This document shows positions 13,400-19,505 of a stretch of DNA of 21,345 nt, piece by piece. The stretch spans positions 1-21,345 of IMG/VR virus record IMGVR_UViG_3300032093_000991. One strand, written 5' to 3'. Source of the stretch: a virus. Each line of letters opens with the position of its first letter. The first letter of the stretch is position 1. The notes under the pieces were generated by a model. It was not told where the DNA came from. It worked only from the letters and a program-made list of their open reading frames with translations, and did no database searches. Both the position numbers and the translations under genes were made by a program.

Positions 13400-13478
13400 C
13401 TTTAGTAGTTATTTAAAAATTTGTACTTCTAATCCTTGCCCTTCGCAAAGCACCATACGTTATACGCAATTCGGCTGG
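13329..13478. repeat. Large nested inverted repeat around the methylase start (attC-like)
   Basis: Three nested pairs: CCAGCCG (13329-13335) with CGGCTGG (13472-13478); ATAAC (13336-13340) with GTTAT (13459-13463); and 20-base arms GTGCTTTGCAAAAGGCAAGG (13343-13362) with CCTTGCCCTTCGCAAAGCAC (13434-13453), 18 of 20 matching. On the minus strand the two mismatches become G-T wobbles, so that strand folds perfectly. The 71-base loop contains the methylase ATG. Terminal AAC/GTT pairs, asymmetric spacing, better folding of one strand and a size near 130-150 bases resemble an integron attC site, but the flanking heptamers fit RYYYAAC/GTTRRRY only in part. Confidence 0.6.
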
Positions 13479-13523
13479 ACGATGCAGCGACATAGCTTCT
13501 CCCACTTAGCTCTACTTCTGATA

Positions 13524-13541
13524 CTGCGGCAAAAACCGCAG
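13524..13541. repeat. Hairpin CTGCGG / CCGCAG
   Basis: A perfect 6-pair stem with loop CAAAAA. There is no T run on either side, so it is not a normal terminator. It lies with the 13588-13608 hairpin in the region between the methylase inverted repeat and the next phage gene. Confidence 0.5.
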
Positions 13542-13587
13542 CAAAAAGTACCGAAGTCACGTATAAATTAAAGTTGTTTTTTGCACT

Positions 13588-13608
13588 CAGTACCGATTTT
13601 TGGTACTG
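13588..13608. repeat. Hairpin CAGTACC / GGTACTG
   Basis: A perfect 7-pair stem with loop GATTTTT. AGTACCGA occurs again at 13548-13555. No terminator T tract follows on either strand. Confidence 0.5.
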
Positions 13609-13631
13609 TCCGCAAAGTTTTACATCAGTCC

Positions 13632-13838
13632 TCATGCCTTGTTTGATTCAGCTTTCATGCTCATTACTTTCTTCAAATAAATCGCAAGGTCGAGAGCTTC
13701 CTCGTATGCGTGTTGCAGCCATTGCGCTTGCGTTAAATCGGTTCTGTCAACGGTTGTGCCGTACTTCATTAGTCCACGTTCTTCGCGTACTCTCATGTCA
13801 GCGATTACTTGCTGCAGGATTGTGCTGGGTTGTTTCAT
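13632..13838 (-). CDS. Small MazG-like/DUF5664-like phage protein
   Basis: A 68-residue helical protein: STILQQVIADMRVREERGLMKYG (5-27), then TTVDRTDLTQAQWLQHAYEEALDLAIYL (28-55). The KYGTTVDRTDLT turn followed by W-x-x-H-x-x-EE-x-x-D (E46, E47, D50) recurs in phage proteins annotated as nucleotide pyrophosphohydrolase-like. Only the EExxD half of a full MazG metal motif is present, so activity on nucleotides is possible but unproven. It is coupled by 4-base overlaps to genes on both sides, showing it belongs to the phage operon. Confidence 0.75.
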   Translation of the reverse strand: MKQPSTILQQVIADMRVREERGLMKYGTTVDRTDLTQAQWLQHAYEEALDLAIYLKKVMSMKAESNKA

Positions 13839-14041
13839 GCTTTTGTCTTATGTTTCTTTACACAATTACCTGCTTTGTATTGTATCGTTTCAGGCATTGC
13901 AGGTTTGTAATAAATCGCACTTAAATTGTCATTTAATGCTATTGCTTGTCCTGTTCTTATGCGTACCAAACCGCAATGAATACAAGTGGCTTTTTCTACA
14001 TCATTTGCCCCATCGGTCCATTCATGTCTCCTTGTTTTCAT
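13835..14041 (-). CDS. Small cysteine-containing phage protein
   Basis: A 68-residue protein with CIHC (20-23) and a later NCVKKHK (about 59-65), possibly a small zinc-binding fold of the type C-x2-C...C/H. The middle (NDNLSAIYYKPAMPETIQY) looks beta. ATGA overlaps with both neighbours place it firmly in the operon. Similar short proteins with EH-x-W and CxxC at the start occur in phages as hypothetical proteins. The role is unknown. Confidence 0.65.
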   Translation of the reverse strand: MKTRRHEWTDGANDVEKATCIHCGLVRIRTGQAIALNDNLSAIYYKPAMPETIQYKAGNCVKKHKTKA

Positions 14042-14682
14042 ATCTCGCCCTGATTTGACATTTCTTCCTGAAACCTTACCGCCCTGTACATTTCAAAATC
14101 CATTTGCTTGCCGTTGTACGTTGCGAATTGTTTCATGCCACGTAACTTATCGTATTCTGAAATGACTTGATTTTCAAACGGTGTGCGCTTGCTTACGTAC
14201 GGCTCAGGATCATTGCGCTTTGTCTTTGCTGTGAGTTCATCCATGATTTTTTTGATAGCCGTATTGAAGTTGTCAAGGCTCATTACGTCTTTGTTCTGCT
14301 CGTTATTCTTCTGCATTTGTTCGTGTACAATTTTTTCCGTTCGTTCTATGTCATAAGTTCGAAGCCAGTCCATGATTACCGCGCCATCGAGCCTATTGTA
14401 AATCTTACCGTACTTTCCTGACATCGCTGCCCGGAAGCATTGAGAGAAATCTTCAGCACTAAAGTAATAGAAATTTTCTTTAATGATGTCGATGGTCATT
14501 TCAATCTGCGGCAAGGTCATTTGTCTTTCGAGGTTGAAGTAGACTTGAAGTTCATCCAGTCTATTCGCGAGTAATAAGTTTACTGCATTGTCACCTTCAA
14601 GGCGTTGCAGTTTTTTTAGGGAACATACTGAAATAATTTGGTTCCTGTCTCTTTGCGTAATAATCTGCTGCTCTTTGTTCAT
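14038..14682 (-). CDS. Conserved phage protein, possible replication accessory/helicase loader
   Basis: A 214-residue helical protein. The core (about 58-115) reads LPQIEMTIDIIKENFYYFSAEDFSQCF, then SGKYGKIYNRLDGAVIMDWLRTYDIERTE. This KYGKxYxRLD...WLxxY pattern recurs in proteins next to replication genes of Bacteroidota mobile elements. The second half is charged and probably extended. It directly follows the DnaD-like gene, whose 3' end it overlaps by 86 bases; ATG 14682 is the only plausible start before the conserved core (next Met is residue 55). A role in helicase loading or primosome assembly is inferred from position; no Walker motif is present. Confidence 0.65.
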   Translation of the reverse strand: MNKEQQIITQRDRNQIISVCSLKKLQRLEGDNAVNLLLANRLDELQVYFNLERQMTLPQIEMTIDIIKENFYYFSAEDFSQCFRAAMSGKYGKIYNRLDGAVIMDWLRTYDIERTEKIVHEQMQKNNEQNKDVMSLDNFNTAIKKIMDELTAKTKRNDPEPYVSKRTPFENQVISEYDKLRGMKQFATYNGKQMDFEMYRAVRFQEEMSNQGEI

Positions 14683-15247
14683 TGTTATTTGTGTTATTGG
14701 TTTGTTTATTGTTATTCATCCATCTGCGAATGGTGGCTTTCAGGTCTTTCATTTTGTTTTTGCCTATCACCCAACCTTTGCTTTCGTAAAAGTCGTGAAA
14801 GTTTTGTGCTTCCATTCTAACTTTTGATTCATTCCAGCGATTGCCTGCTGCTTGATTTAGTTCGGTCATGTAATCATAAACTTCTTTTGGTTGTGGTTTC
14901 ACAAATTTATTTGCATTTACATTCTCATTTACATTTAGATTAAGATTTACATTATCATTATCATTTACATTAGCTTCGGTTTCGCTTCGGTTTCGCTTAT
15001 TGTTCGCTTCTGTTTCGCTTACATTTCGCTTCCGTTTTGGTACAGTTCCGCTTGCGTAACGCTTCAAGTTCGCATCTAATTGCGGCTTAACCAACGTGAA
15101 TACAGTCTTCGCCAGTCCTGTGAGTTCGGTTTCTTTGAAGTTCAGAGCATACTCAAATATTGCTGAGTAGACTTGTGCTTGAAGTTCGGGCGAAAGTTCT
15201 TTAATGGCTTCGTAAAAGCTCCGATAAAAGATTGTTGAATCTCTCAT
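14597..15247 (-). CDS. DnaD-like replication protein with internal repeat array
   Basis: A 216-residue protein. Residues 1-64 form an N-terminal domain (MRDSTIFYRSFYEAIKELSP, then VFTLVKPQLDANLKRY) of the DUF6291 type seen in Bacteroidota phage replication genes. Residues 70-114 are a low-complexity linker: two 11-residue repeats (KRNVSETEANN, KRNRSETEANV), then alternating x-Asn dipeptides. Residues 118-178 (PKEVYDYM, FHDFYESKGWVIGKNKMKD, ATIRRWM) match the DnaD C-terminal helicase-loader domain. The tail is Asn/Lys-rich. It should recognise the phage origin and recruit a helicase loader. The linker DNA itself is an 11-base iteron array next to an AT-rich stretch, so it may contain the origin. 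ATG 15247 chosen over TTG 15271. Confidence 0.8.
   Translation of the reverse strand: MRDSTIFYRSFYEAIKELSPELQAQVYSAIFEYALNFKETELTGLAKTVFTLVKPQLDANLKRYASGTVPKRKRNVSETEANNKRNRSETEANVNDNDNVNLNLNVNENVNANKFVKPQPKEVYDYMTELNQAAGNRWNESKVRMEAQNFHDFYESKGWVIGKNKMKDLKATIRRWMNNNKQTNNTNNNEQRAADYYAKRQEPNYFSMFPKKTATP
14901..14971. repeat. AT-rich tract next to the iterons, candidate unwinding element
   Basis: About 70 bases made largely of ATTTAC and ATTATC hexamers, with very few G or C. It codes for the alternating x-Asn part of the DnaD-like linker. It sits immediately beside the 11-base repeats, as a DNA unwinding element sits beside iterons. Confidence 0.55.
14969..15075. repeat. Array of 11-base-spaced TTTCGCTT iterons inside the DnaD-like gene
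   Basis: TTTCGCTT is exact at 14980, 14991, 15013 and 15024; one mismatch at 15002 (GTTCGCTT) and 15046 (TTCCGCTT); two mismatches at 14969, 15057 and 15068. Position 15035, also in register, has three. All fall on one 11-base register. Eleven is not a multiple of three, so the repeat is not simply repeated codons; the protein repeats only every three units (11 codons). One turn of helix per unit suits cooperative binding on one face of DNA. Single exact copies also occur at 12654-12661, next to the TTATCGG palindromes, and at 20046-20053. Confidence 0.7.
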
Positions 15248-15273
15248 ATAAATACCCACCACTACACACAAAG

Positions 15274-15347
15274 GCTACCCGGCGCACGGATGTGCTATGG
15301 CAATGTGGCAGTGATGGGATTTTGTTTTCATTAGTGTACCGAGTAGC
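15274..15347 (-). promoter_or_regulatory. Structured leader upstream of the DnaD-like gene
   Basis: In RNA from the minus strand GCTACTCGG (15347-15339) pairs with CCGGGTAGC (15282-15274) over nine bases including one G-U, enclosing a small GCAC/GTGC stem-loop (15284-15295). It lies in the 132-base gap 15248-15379, which has no gene, just after a TATATTTG site (15352-15359) on the same strand. It may be a 5' untranslated control element; it resembles no riboswitch class I know. Confidence 0.4.
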
Positions 15348-15351
15348 GTGG

Positions 15352-15359
15352 CAAATATA
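15352..15359 (-). promoter_or_regulatory. Possible Bacteroidota -7 box upstream of the DnaD-like gene
   Basis: TATATTTG on the minus strand fits TAnnTTTG. No TTTG is found 18-21 bases further upstream, so the -33 element is weak or absent. It would start an RNA about 100 bases before ATG 15247. Confidence 0.35.
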
Positions 15360-15379
15360 CAAATGTCAAGTTTTTTACA

Positions 15380-16099
15380 TCATTTACTTATTAACATCCA
15401 GCAACATAAAGCAACTGAAACGGCACCAAGTATAAAGGCAATAACAAGATCATTAGACGCATGATCAATAATCCGTTCACTTTTTTCTAATGGTTTCAAG
15501 TTTGGCTTCATGTTGGTAACTGTATGAGTAAAATCAATTTTATGCTGAGCGATGCGTTTAGCAGGTCTTTTTTTGATTCGTTGAGGAGCTGATTTTGAAA
15601 CAATGTAATTATACATACGATTTGCCATTAACATTGATGGCACTCCTTTAGCAATATAACGATATGTATTTATTGAAACTTTTTCGATAAAATTAAATTC
15701 ACAAGCTACTGGGAAAAATGATGTGTGTAACTTATATTCTTTCATGACATATTCTATATCGAATGTTTTATTTATGTACATATAATAAAAAACTTGAAAA
15801 TATCTTTCAACAACACGTTTTTTAGCTGGCTTATGTTCGCTATACACATCTTGCATTAAATTCATATTGTCTAATAATTCTGCAGCGGCATTCTTGTCTA
15901 TTTTCAATAATCGCCATTTATACGTGTGAGCACTTATTTTTTCAATCCATTTAAGATTTGCCATTACCGTAAATGCTCGATGCGAAACTGAGTATTTTTT
16001 TTCCATTGCCTGCCTATTAAACACACCGAGTAATGCAACTTCTTCTATCATGGTCGCGTATTTACGCTCAGTCTCTAATCTATTGCCTTTTGTGTTCAT
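15380..16099 (-). CDS. Membrane-anchored protein with a duplicated winged-helix-like domain
   Basis: A 239-residue protein with no family I recognise. Residues 24-80 and 110-166 are two copies of one domain: GVFNRQAMEKKYSVS...WIEKISAHTYKW and KTFDIEYVMKEYKLH...FIEKVSINTYRY. Each has helix, turn, helix and then a two-strand wing, like a winged helix. A basic region (173-185, QRIKKRPAKRIAQ) follows, and residues 217-237 form a C-terminal membrane helix (LVIAFILGAVSVALCCWML). It may bind nucleic acid at the membrane. It lies between the YqaJ nuclease, whose stop it precedes by 2 bases, and the DnaD-like gene. Its codons look more AT-rich than the neighbours, suggesting a later insertion. Confidence 0.65.
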   Translation of the reverse strand: MNTKGNRLETERKYATMIEEVALLGVFNRQAMEKKYSVSHRAFTVMANLKWIEKISAHTYKWRLLKIDKNAAAELLDNMNLMQDVYSEHKPAKKRVVERYFQVFYYMYINKTFDIEYVMKEYKLHTSFFPVACEFNFIEKVSINTYRYIAKGVPSMLMANRMYNYIVSKSAPQRIKKRPAKRIAQHKIDFTHTVTNMKPNLKPLEKSERIIDHASNDLVIAFILGAVSVALCCWMLISK

Positions 16100-16101
16100 T
16101 G

Positions 16102-16806
16102 TTATTTGTTTTTATTGTTAAACATCCACTCATTAAGTATTTGGTCGCGGTAGTGCTTTGCCTTTTCCATTACATCAATCGCAAGTTGCATATCTTCAGG
16201 AACCGCGTAACAGATTGCCCAATGTAGTCTTCGATGTTCGGGTTGTCTTGGGTCGAATGATGCGAATATCCAGCCACCAATTTCGTAAGTCAGCATATTC
16301 ATTTGAACTTGCCAATAGTAGTCGGAGTTAATGACTTTCAAATCCGCTTCGCTTTGAATCTTGCAATGATGGTAGTGGTTTATCGGATTGTAAGGACACT
16401 TAATCTCAACACCGATTTTTGTATCTGCTAACTGCATGAACGCATCAGGCGAAGCACCTGAATATTCGTTGAATAGTTTGAAGCCGGGCCGCAGTTGTGT
16501 TTTTTCATCGGGCGAACCGATTGCCTTCTGAAGTTCACGAAGGGCAGTTTCCTCCCATTCATTACCATGGTCGATTGCAGCACTGGCAGCACCATCTTGC
16601 GCTTGCCCTGTGACGATTTCCATGACTTTGGAAAGGATGTAATTCTCAGCGGTCTTTGACCATTCGCCTGCTTCTTGTGCGGCTTTTGTTTTCGGCTGTG
16701 TAAATAAGTCACCGAGCCTTGAGCCTGTGAACTTACCGAGCCTTGCAACATCCCAAGCGGTGTTTTGTTTGATACTCTCGAAGAGTTCTTTCGTGTAGTT
16801 ATTCAT
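16102..16806 (-). CDS. YqaJ-family phage recombination exonuclease
   Basis: A 234-residue nuclease of the YqaJ/lambda exonuclease class, which degrades one strand of double-stranded DNA to make tails for annealing. Conserved sites: ARLGKFTGSRLGDL (21-34), HGNEWEE (80-86), SGASPDAF (116-123) with D121, the catalytic GVEIKCPY (132-139) with E134 and K136, and YYWQVQMNML (163-172) with Q166. The final 20 residues (EKAKHYRDQILNEW) are an added helix shared with two small proteins at 12058-12488. It overlaps the annealing protein gene by 8 bases, the usual exonuclease-annealase pairing. The family is clear. Confidence 0.9.
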   Translation of the reverse strand: MNNYTKELFESIKQNTAWDVARLGKFTGSRLGDLFTQPKTKAAQEAGEWSKTAENYILSKVMEIVTGQAQDGAASAAIDHGNEWEETALRELQKAIGSPDEKTQLRPGFKLFNEYSGASPDAFMQLADTKIGVEIKCPYNPINHYHHCKIQSEADLKVINSDYYWQVQMNMLTYEIGGWIFASFDPRQPEHRRLHWAICYAVPEDMQLAIDVMEKAKHYRDQILNEWMFNNKNK

Positions 16807-17446
16807 TGTTACGATTGTTTAGGAGTCCAAAGATATGCTGTTTTTGTTGGTCGGTTACAAGATCACCGAGTTGGTCCATTGCTTCACGAATTTCGAACTC
16901 TTCCACACCGAGTTTAATATCATTCTCGATTTTCTTCATTGTACTCTCGGGCAACTGTATTTTGAACGGTCTGTATTCGTCAACAATTTTGCGGTTCATG
17001 TCGCGCCCGAATATCTTTCCAAGTGATTGCGCTGCATTCTTCAGGCATTCGGCTTTGAGTTTCGGGAAAGCCATATCGAGCGCATTCGGTTTTTTGTTGT
17101 CGGGGTTAAGTGCCCATCGGTTGCGTTCAGCTCCGCTAATGCCTTCAGGTGCTTTGTCAACGGTTATGACTATTGAAGCCGCTCCCGTGCGTTCAATCAC
17201 TTCATTCGTAACTGGGTGATGTACTTTCAGAGTTAATGAGCCTTGCACTTCGTTACCGATTGCCGACCATGTGAAATTGGTCGTTGACCATCTACCGAAA
17301 TAAAGTTCATCCAGTGTCATTTCAACGTGGCTGATAGTCACCGTGTGCGCACGGTTGTCGGGAGTTGGCGCGATTGATTCGCGAGCTGGTTCGCGGTTAA
17401 GGTGCTTCATGAATTTTTGAAGCGAGTCCATTAGATTAGTTTCCAT
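16799..17446 (-). CDS. Single-strand annealing protein (Rad52/Erf-like superfamily)
   Basis: A 215-residue protein partnering the YqaJ nuclease: it should coat and anneal single strands during phage recombination. The core is EMTLDELYFGRWSTTNF (41-57), NEVQGSLTLKVHHPVT, GAASIVITVDKAPEGIS and then DMAFPKLKAECLKNAAQSLG (about 123-142), KIFGRDMNRK, the beta sheet plus helix with the K-x-E-x-x-K-N-A-A-x-x-x-G pattern of Rad52-like phage annealases. The C-terminal 40 residues are a charged helix ending in an Asn-rich tail, likely a protein contact. Overlaps both neighbours. Which subfamily (Sak, Erf or another) cannot be settled by eye. Confidence 0.75.
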   Translation of the reverse strand: METNLMDSLQKFMKHLNREPARESIAPTPDNRAHTVTISHVEMTLDELYFGRWSTTNFTWSAIGNEVQGSLTLKVHHPVTNEVIERTGAASIVITVDKAPEGISGAERNRWALNPDNKKPNALDMAFPKLKAECLKNAAQSLGKIFGRDMNRKIVDEYRPFKIQLPESTMKKIENDIKLGVEEFEIREAMDQLGDLVTDQQKQHIFGLLNNRNNE

Positions 17447-17600
17447 TGAGTTTGTTGTTTAGGGTTTTAATAAATAGGTCGTAATTGTGTTTGCCGTATT
17501 GATCTCTTAGGACTATGGCAACGGCTTCTGCCAAAGTAATCACATCGGTGTCTTCAGGAATGAAAGGCTCGATGCGGTCGGAAATTTGTTTTGCTGTCAT
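17436..17600 (-). CDS. Small conserved phage protein (54 aa)
   Basis: A 54-residue helical protein, MTAKQISDRIEPFIPEDTDV then ITLAEAVAIVLRDQYGKHNYD. The pattern T-A-K-Q-I-S-D-R-I ... D-T-D-V-I-T-L-A-E-A-V-A is like small hypothetical proteins next to recombination genes in other Bacteroidota phages. ATG 17600 lies 1 base beyond the upstream stop, and it overlaps the annealing protein start by 11 bases, so co-translation is likely. No function is known. Confidence 0.65.
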   Translation of the reverse strand: MTAKQISDRIEPFIPEDTDVITLAEAVAIVLRDQYGKHNYDLFIKTLNNKLNGN

Positions 17601-17601
17601 G

Positions 17602-17784
17602 TTATTTAGATAATTGGGTTTCTGAATTAAACATCATGATATCGGTTGCTTCACGAACCGCCTGCCTTGCGATAAGGCGCAGGAGCCTGCGAAATTCTTC
17701 CTTGCTATCATTTGTCAGTTGGACGTTAGATTGAAGCTTAAGGTACGCATTGATGCGATCTTCAACACCTATAAAATTTTTCAT
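17602..17784 (-). CDS. Small helical phage protein (60 aa)
   Basis: A 60-residue protein, MKNFIGVEDRINAYLKLQSN then EEFRRLLRLIARQAVREATD. It is all helical and charged. I chose ATG 17784, which overlaps the upstream stop as ATGA, over an ATG five codons earlier. It may bind a partner in the recombination cluster; nothing in the sequence fixes a function. Confidence 0.65.
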   Translation of the reverse strand: MKNFIGVEDRINAYLKLQSNVQLTNDSKEEFRRLLRLIARQAVREATDIMMFNSETQLSK

Positions 17785-18104
17785 TTGCAAAAGGGGCATT
17801 TTTCTTGGTCACAGTTTACTATTACATCGTCAACATCACTGCAAAGGTCTTGCACTTGCGCAGCGTAATCTTTCAGAAAGCGTTGCAATACCAGTTCAAC
17901 ATCTTTAGCGGTTCTTGCATCACGATACTTTAGCGTTTCTGCAATTGCTTCTTTGAATGATGCAGACAGGTACTTGTTCATGTTTTCGAGGTCAGTCGAA
18001 AGTTGCTTGTACATGAAGGCTGAATCCTTCAGTGAACGGTTTTCGAGTTGGTCGGGTGATGAGCAGATACATTGCTCGTCATTGTGTGGGCTTGATAAAT
18101 CCAT
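17781..18104 (-). CDS. First gene of the recombination operon, cysteine-ended helical protein
   Basis: A 107-residue protein of unknown function. It has a short N-terminus with CIC (12-14), a long helical region (about 30-95, KEAIAETLKYRDARTAKDVE, LQRFLKDYAAQVQDL), and ends CDQEKCPFCK, where CPFC and the preceding Cys could bind zinc. It is the first gene after the promoter at 18133-18165, about 30 bases from the -7 box, and is coupled by ATGA to the gene behind it. Confidence 0.65.
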   Translation of the reverse strand: MDLSSPHNDEQCICSSPDQLENRSLKDSAFMYKQLSTDLENMNKYLSASFKEAIAETLKYRDARTAKDVELVLQRFLKDYAAQVQDLCSDVDDVIVNCDQEKCPFCK

Positions 18105-18132
18105 TGTTTGTTTGTTTTATTGGTTACGGCAG

Positions 18133-18165
18133 CAAATATATACACACTATTTTCTAATGTGCAAA
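18133..18165 (-). promoter_or_regulatory. Bacteroidota-type promoter of the leftward recombination operon
   Basis: On the minus strand TTTG (18165-18162), 21 bases, TATATTTG (18140-18133). It fits the -33 TTTG / -7 TAnnTTTG pattern of Bacteroidota and is placed about 30 bases before ATG 18104, in the 102-base gap between terminase and the recombination genes. Confidence 0.75.
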
Positions 18166-18206
18166 CTTTTTTCATAATTTTTTTATTTGCCTTGAAAATC
18201 AGCGAC

Positions 18207-19505
18207 TTAAACGTACGAATATTTGCCGTAATTGGGCGAAAGTTCGAAATACATGCGCATCATGATAGCATCAGCATAGTCAGGTGACACACCGTGCATG
18301 GCTTTTATTTCGTCTTTTCCTGTAACGGCCAACTTTCCATCGGCTTCAGGTCGTTTGCGCCTAATCATGTCGAGTTCTTTCGTAATGATGTCGCGCTTTG
18401 GCACTGGTAGAATCACCTTGCCCTGCTCAATGAGTTCGGCAAGTTTGTAATAGCATTCGGCTTTTTGATTTGTGAACTTGTCAGGTTGCCTTGCACGCCC
18501 TCCATTTAGGAACCCTCGACAACGGAGCAGGTCGCAGGCTCCACCGCCAACCCCATCTTCATCCACTATAACATTCGAGAGCTTTACATTGTGCTTATTG
18601 ATAGCATTCCGAATAGCTGCGACCACAGTTGTAATTGGTTCTTTGCGTAATTCGTGAATCTCGAATAATTGAAGTCCTTTCCATACGCAAATGATGGTCC
18701 TGTCCTTTCCGAGTCGAGCGATGTCGGCACTGATAAACATTTCACCCGTTCCAACTTCCTCGCGAAAGCACCGAAGCAAGTCATCATATTTGAAAAGCCA
18801 GTCAATACTTTCATCAAAATCCCAGTCACCATGCAACAACCTTTTGCGGTCGGTTTCAGGAAGTGATGCAAGCGTTTCTAAATAACTTTCGGGCAGGTGT
18901 GGATTGTCACCGGGCAAAGCCTGAATAAAAGCGTAACGCTCAGGGAGTGTTTGATTGCGCCACGGGTCATAGAACTCATTATATAGCCAACCTTTCGAAG
19001 GGTTGCACGTGAGTAATGCTTTCGGCTTTATGTCAAATTCGCGCAGCTTAAAACGAACGCGAGAGCGCAACACGTCAACGGCTTTCTTTGTGACTTGCGA
19101 AACTTCATCCACGTAAAAGTCAGTAAGTTCCAAGCCACCGAGCGAATCAAACACTGGATCACTCGGATATTGAAACAAGTCTTTGAGAATGATTTCGGAC
19201 TTATTGAAGAAAGTAATCACGTTCGTTGAGCCATTCAATTCATAGTCGCGCCCTGTCCGTAGGTTCATCATTGAAGCGACTTCAAAGAAAGTCTTTACCG
19301 TTGTTTTCTTTAACGTGTCAAGTTTACTTCGCCCTATTAAACCACGAGAGCCTGCATAATGCAAGCGTCTCATGATTTGCCAAGCGCAACCTGTGAATGA
19401 TTTCGAACCACCAGCCGCGCCACCGTATAAAACTATCTCACAAGGCGAATCGGTAGCAAGTGCCTTGAAGCATTCGATTTGTTTGGGTAGGTATTCAATA
19501 CGCAT
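18207..19505 (-). CDS. terL: Terminase large subunit
   Basis: A 432-residue DNA packaging motor: an ATPase that drives DNA into the head and a nuclease that cuts concatemers. ATPase: Walker A variant GGAAGGSKS (28-36), Walker B FYVDE (130-134), coupling motif LLTCNPS (164-170). RNase H-like nuclease: D261 in ISADIARLGKDRT, D315 and D317 in VIVDEDGVGGG, D409 and D412 in SPDYADAIMMRM. The length is usual for the family. It is coded on the opposite strand from the capsid and portal genes and lies over 11 kb from the portal gene, in the leftward early-type operon, which is unusual. Its start overlaps the end of the DnaA-domain-like gene by 11 bases, so the two are co-expressed. Confidence 0.93.
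   Translation of the reverse strand: MRIEYLPKQIECFKALATDSPCEIVLYGGAAGGSKSFTGCAWQIMRRLHYAGSRGLIGRSKLDTLKKTTVKTFFEVASMMNLRTGRDYELNGSTNVITFFNKSEIILKDLFQYPSDPVFDSLGGLELTDFYVDEVSQVTKKAVDVLRSRVRFKLREFDIKPKALLTCNPSKGWLYNEFYDPWRNQTLPERYAFIQALPGDNPHLPESYLETLASLPETDRKRLLHGDWDFDESIDWLFKYDDLLRCFREEVGTGEMFISADIARLGKDRTIICVWKGLQLFEIHELRKEPITTVVAAIRNAINKHNVKLSNVIVDEDGVGGGACDLLRCRGFLNGGRARQPDKFTNQKAECYYKLAELIEQGKVILPVPKRDIITKELDMIRRKRPEADGKLAVTGKDEIKAMHGVSPDYADAIMMRMYFELSPNYGKYSYV

Larger units (their letters stand above)
13429..13635 (-). pseudogene. Doubtful 68-residue frame across repeat sequence
   Basis: An open frame starting ATG 13635, which overlaps the upstream stop as ATGA, so an original phage gene may have started here. 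Its product has no recognisable fold and low plausibility (VLFAAVFAAVSEVELSGRS). The last third is read through one arm of the 13329-13478 inverted repeat, and the middle through two hairpins (13524-13541 and 13588-13608). I see it as the remains of a gene cut off by the repeat-flanked methylase insertion, or a chance frame. Confidence 0.4.

Noticed and set aside
13524-13608. Terminators at the two hairpins
   Set aside because: Neither hairpin is followed by a T run on either strand.
14969-15075. CRISPR array
   Set aside because: Units are 8 conserved bases in an 11-base step with no unique spacers, inside a coding gene.
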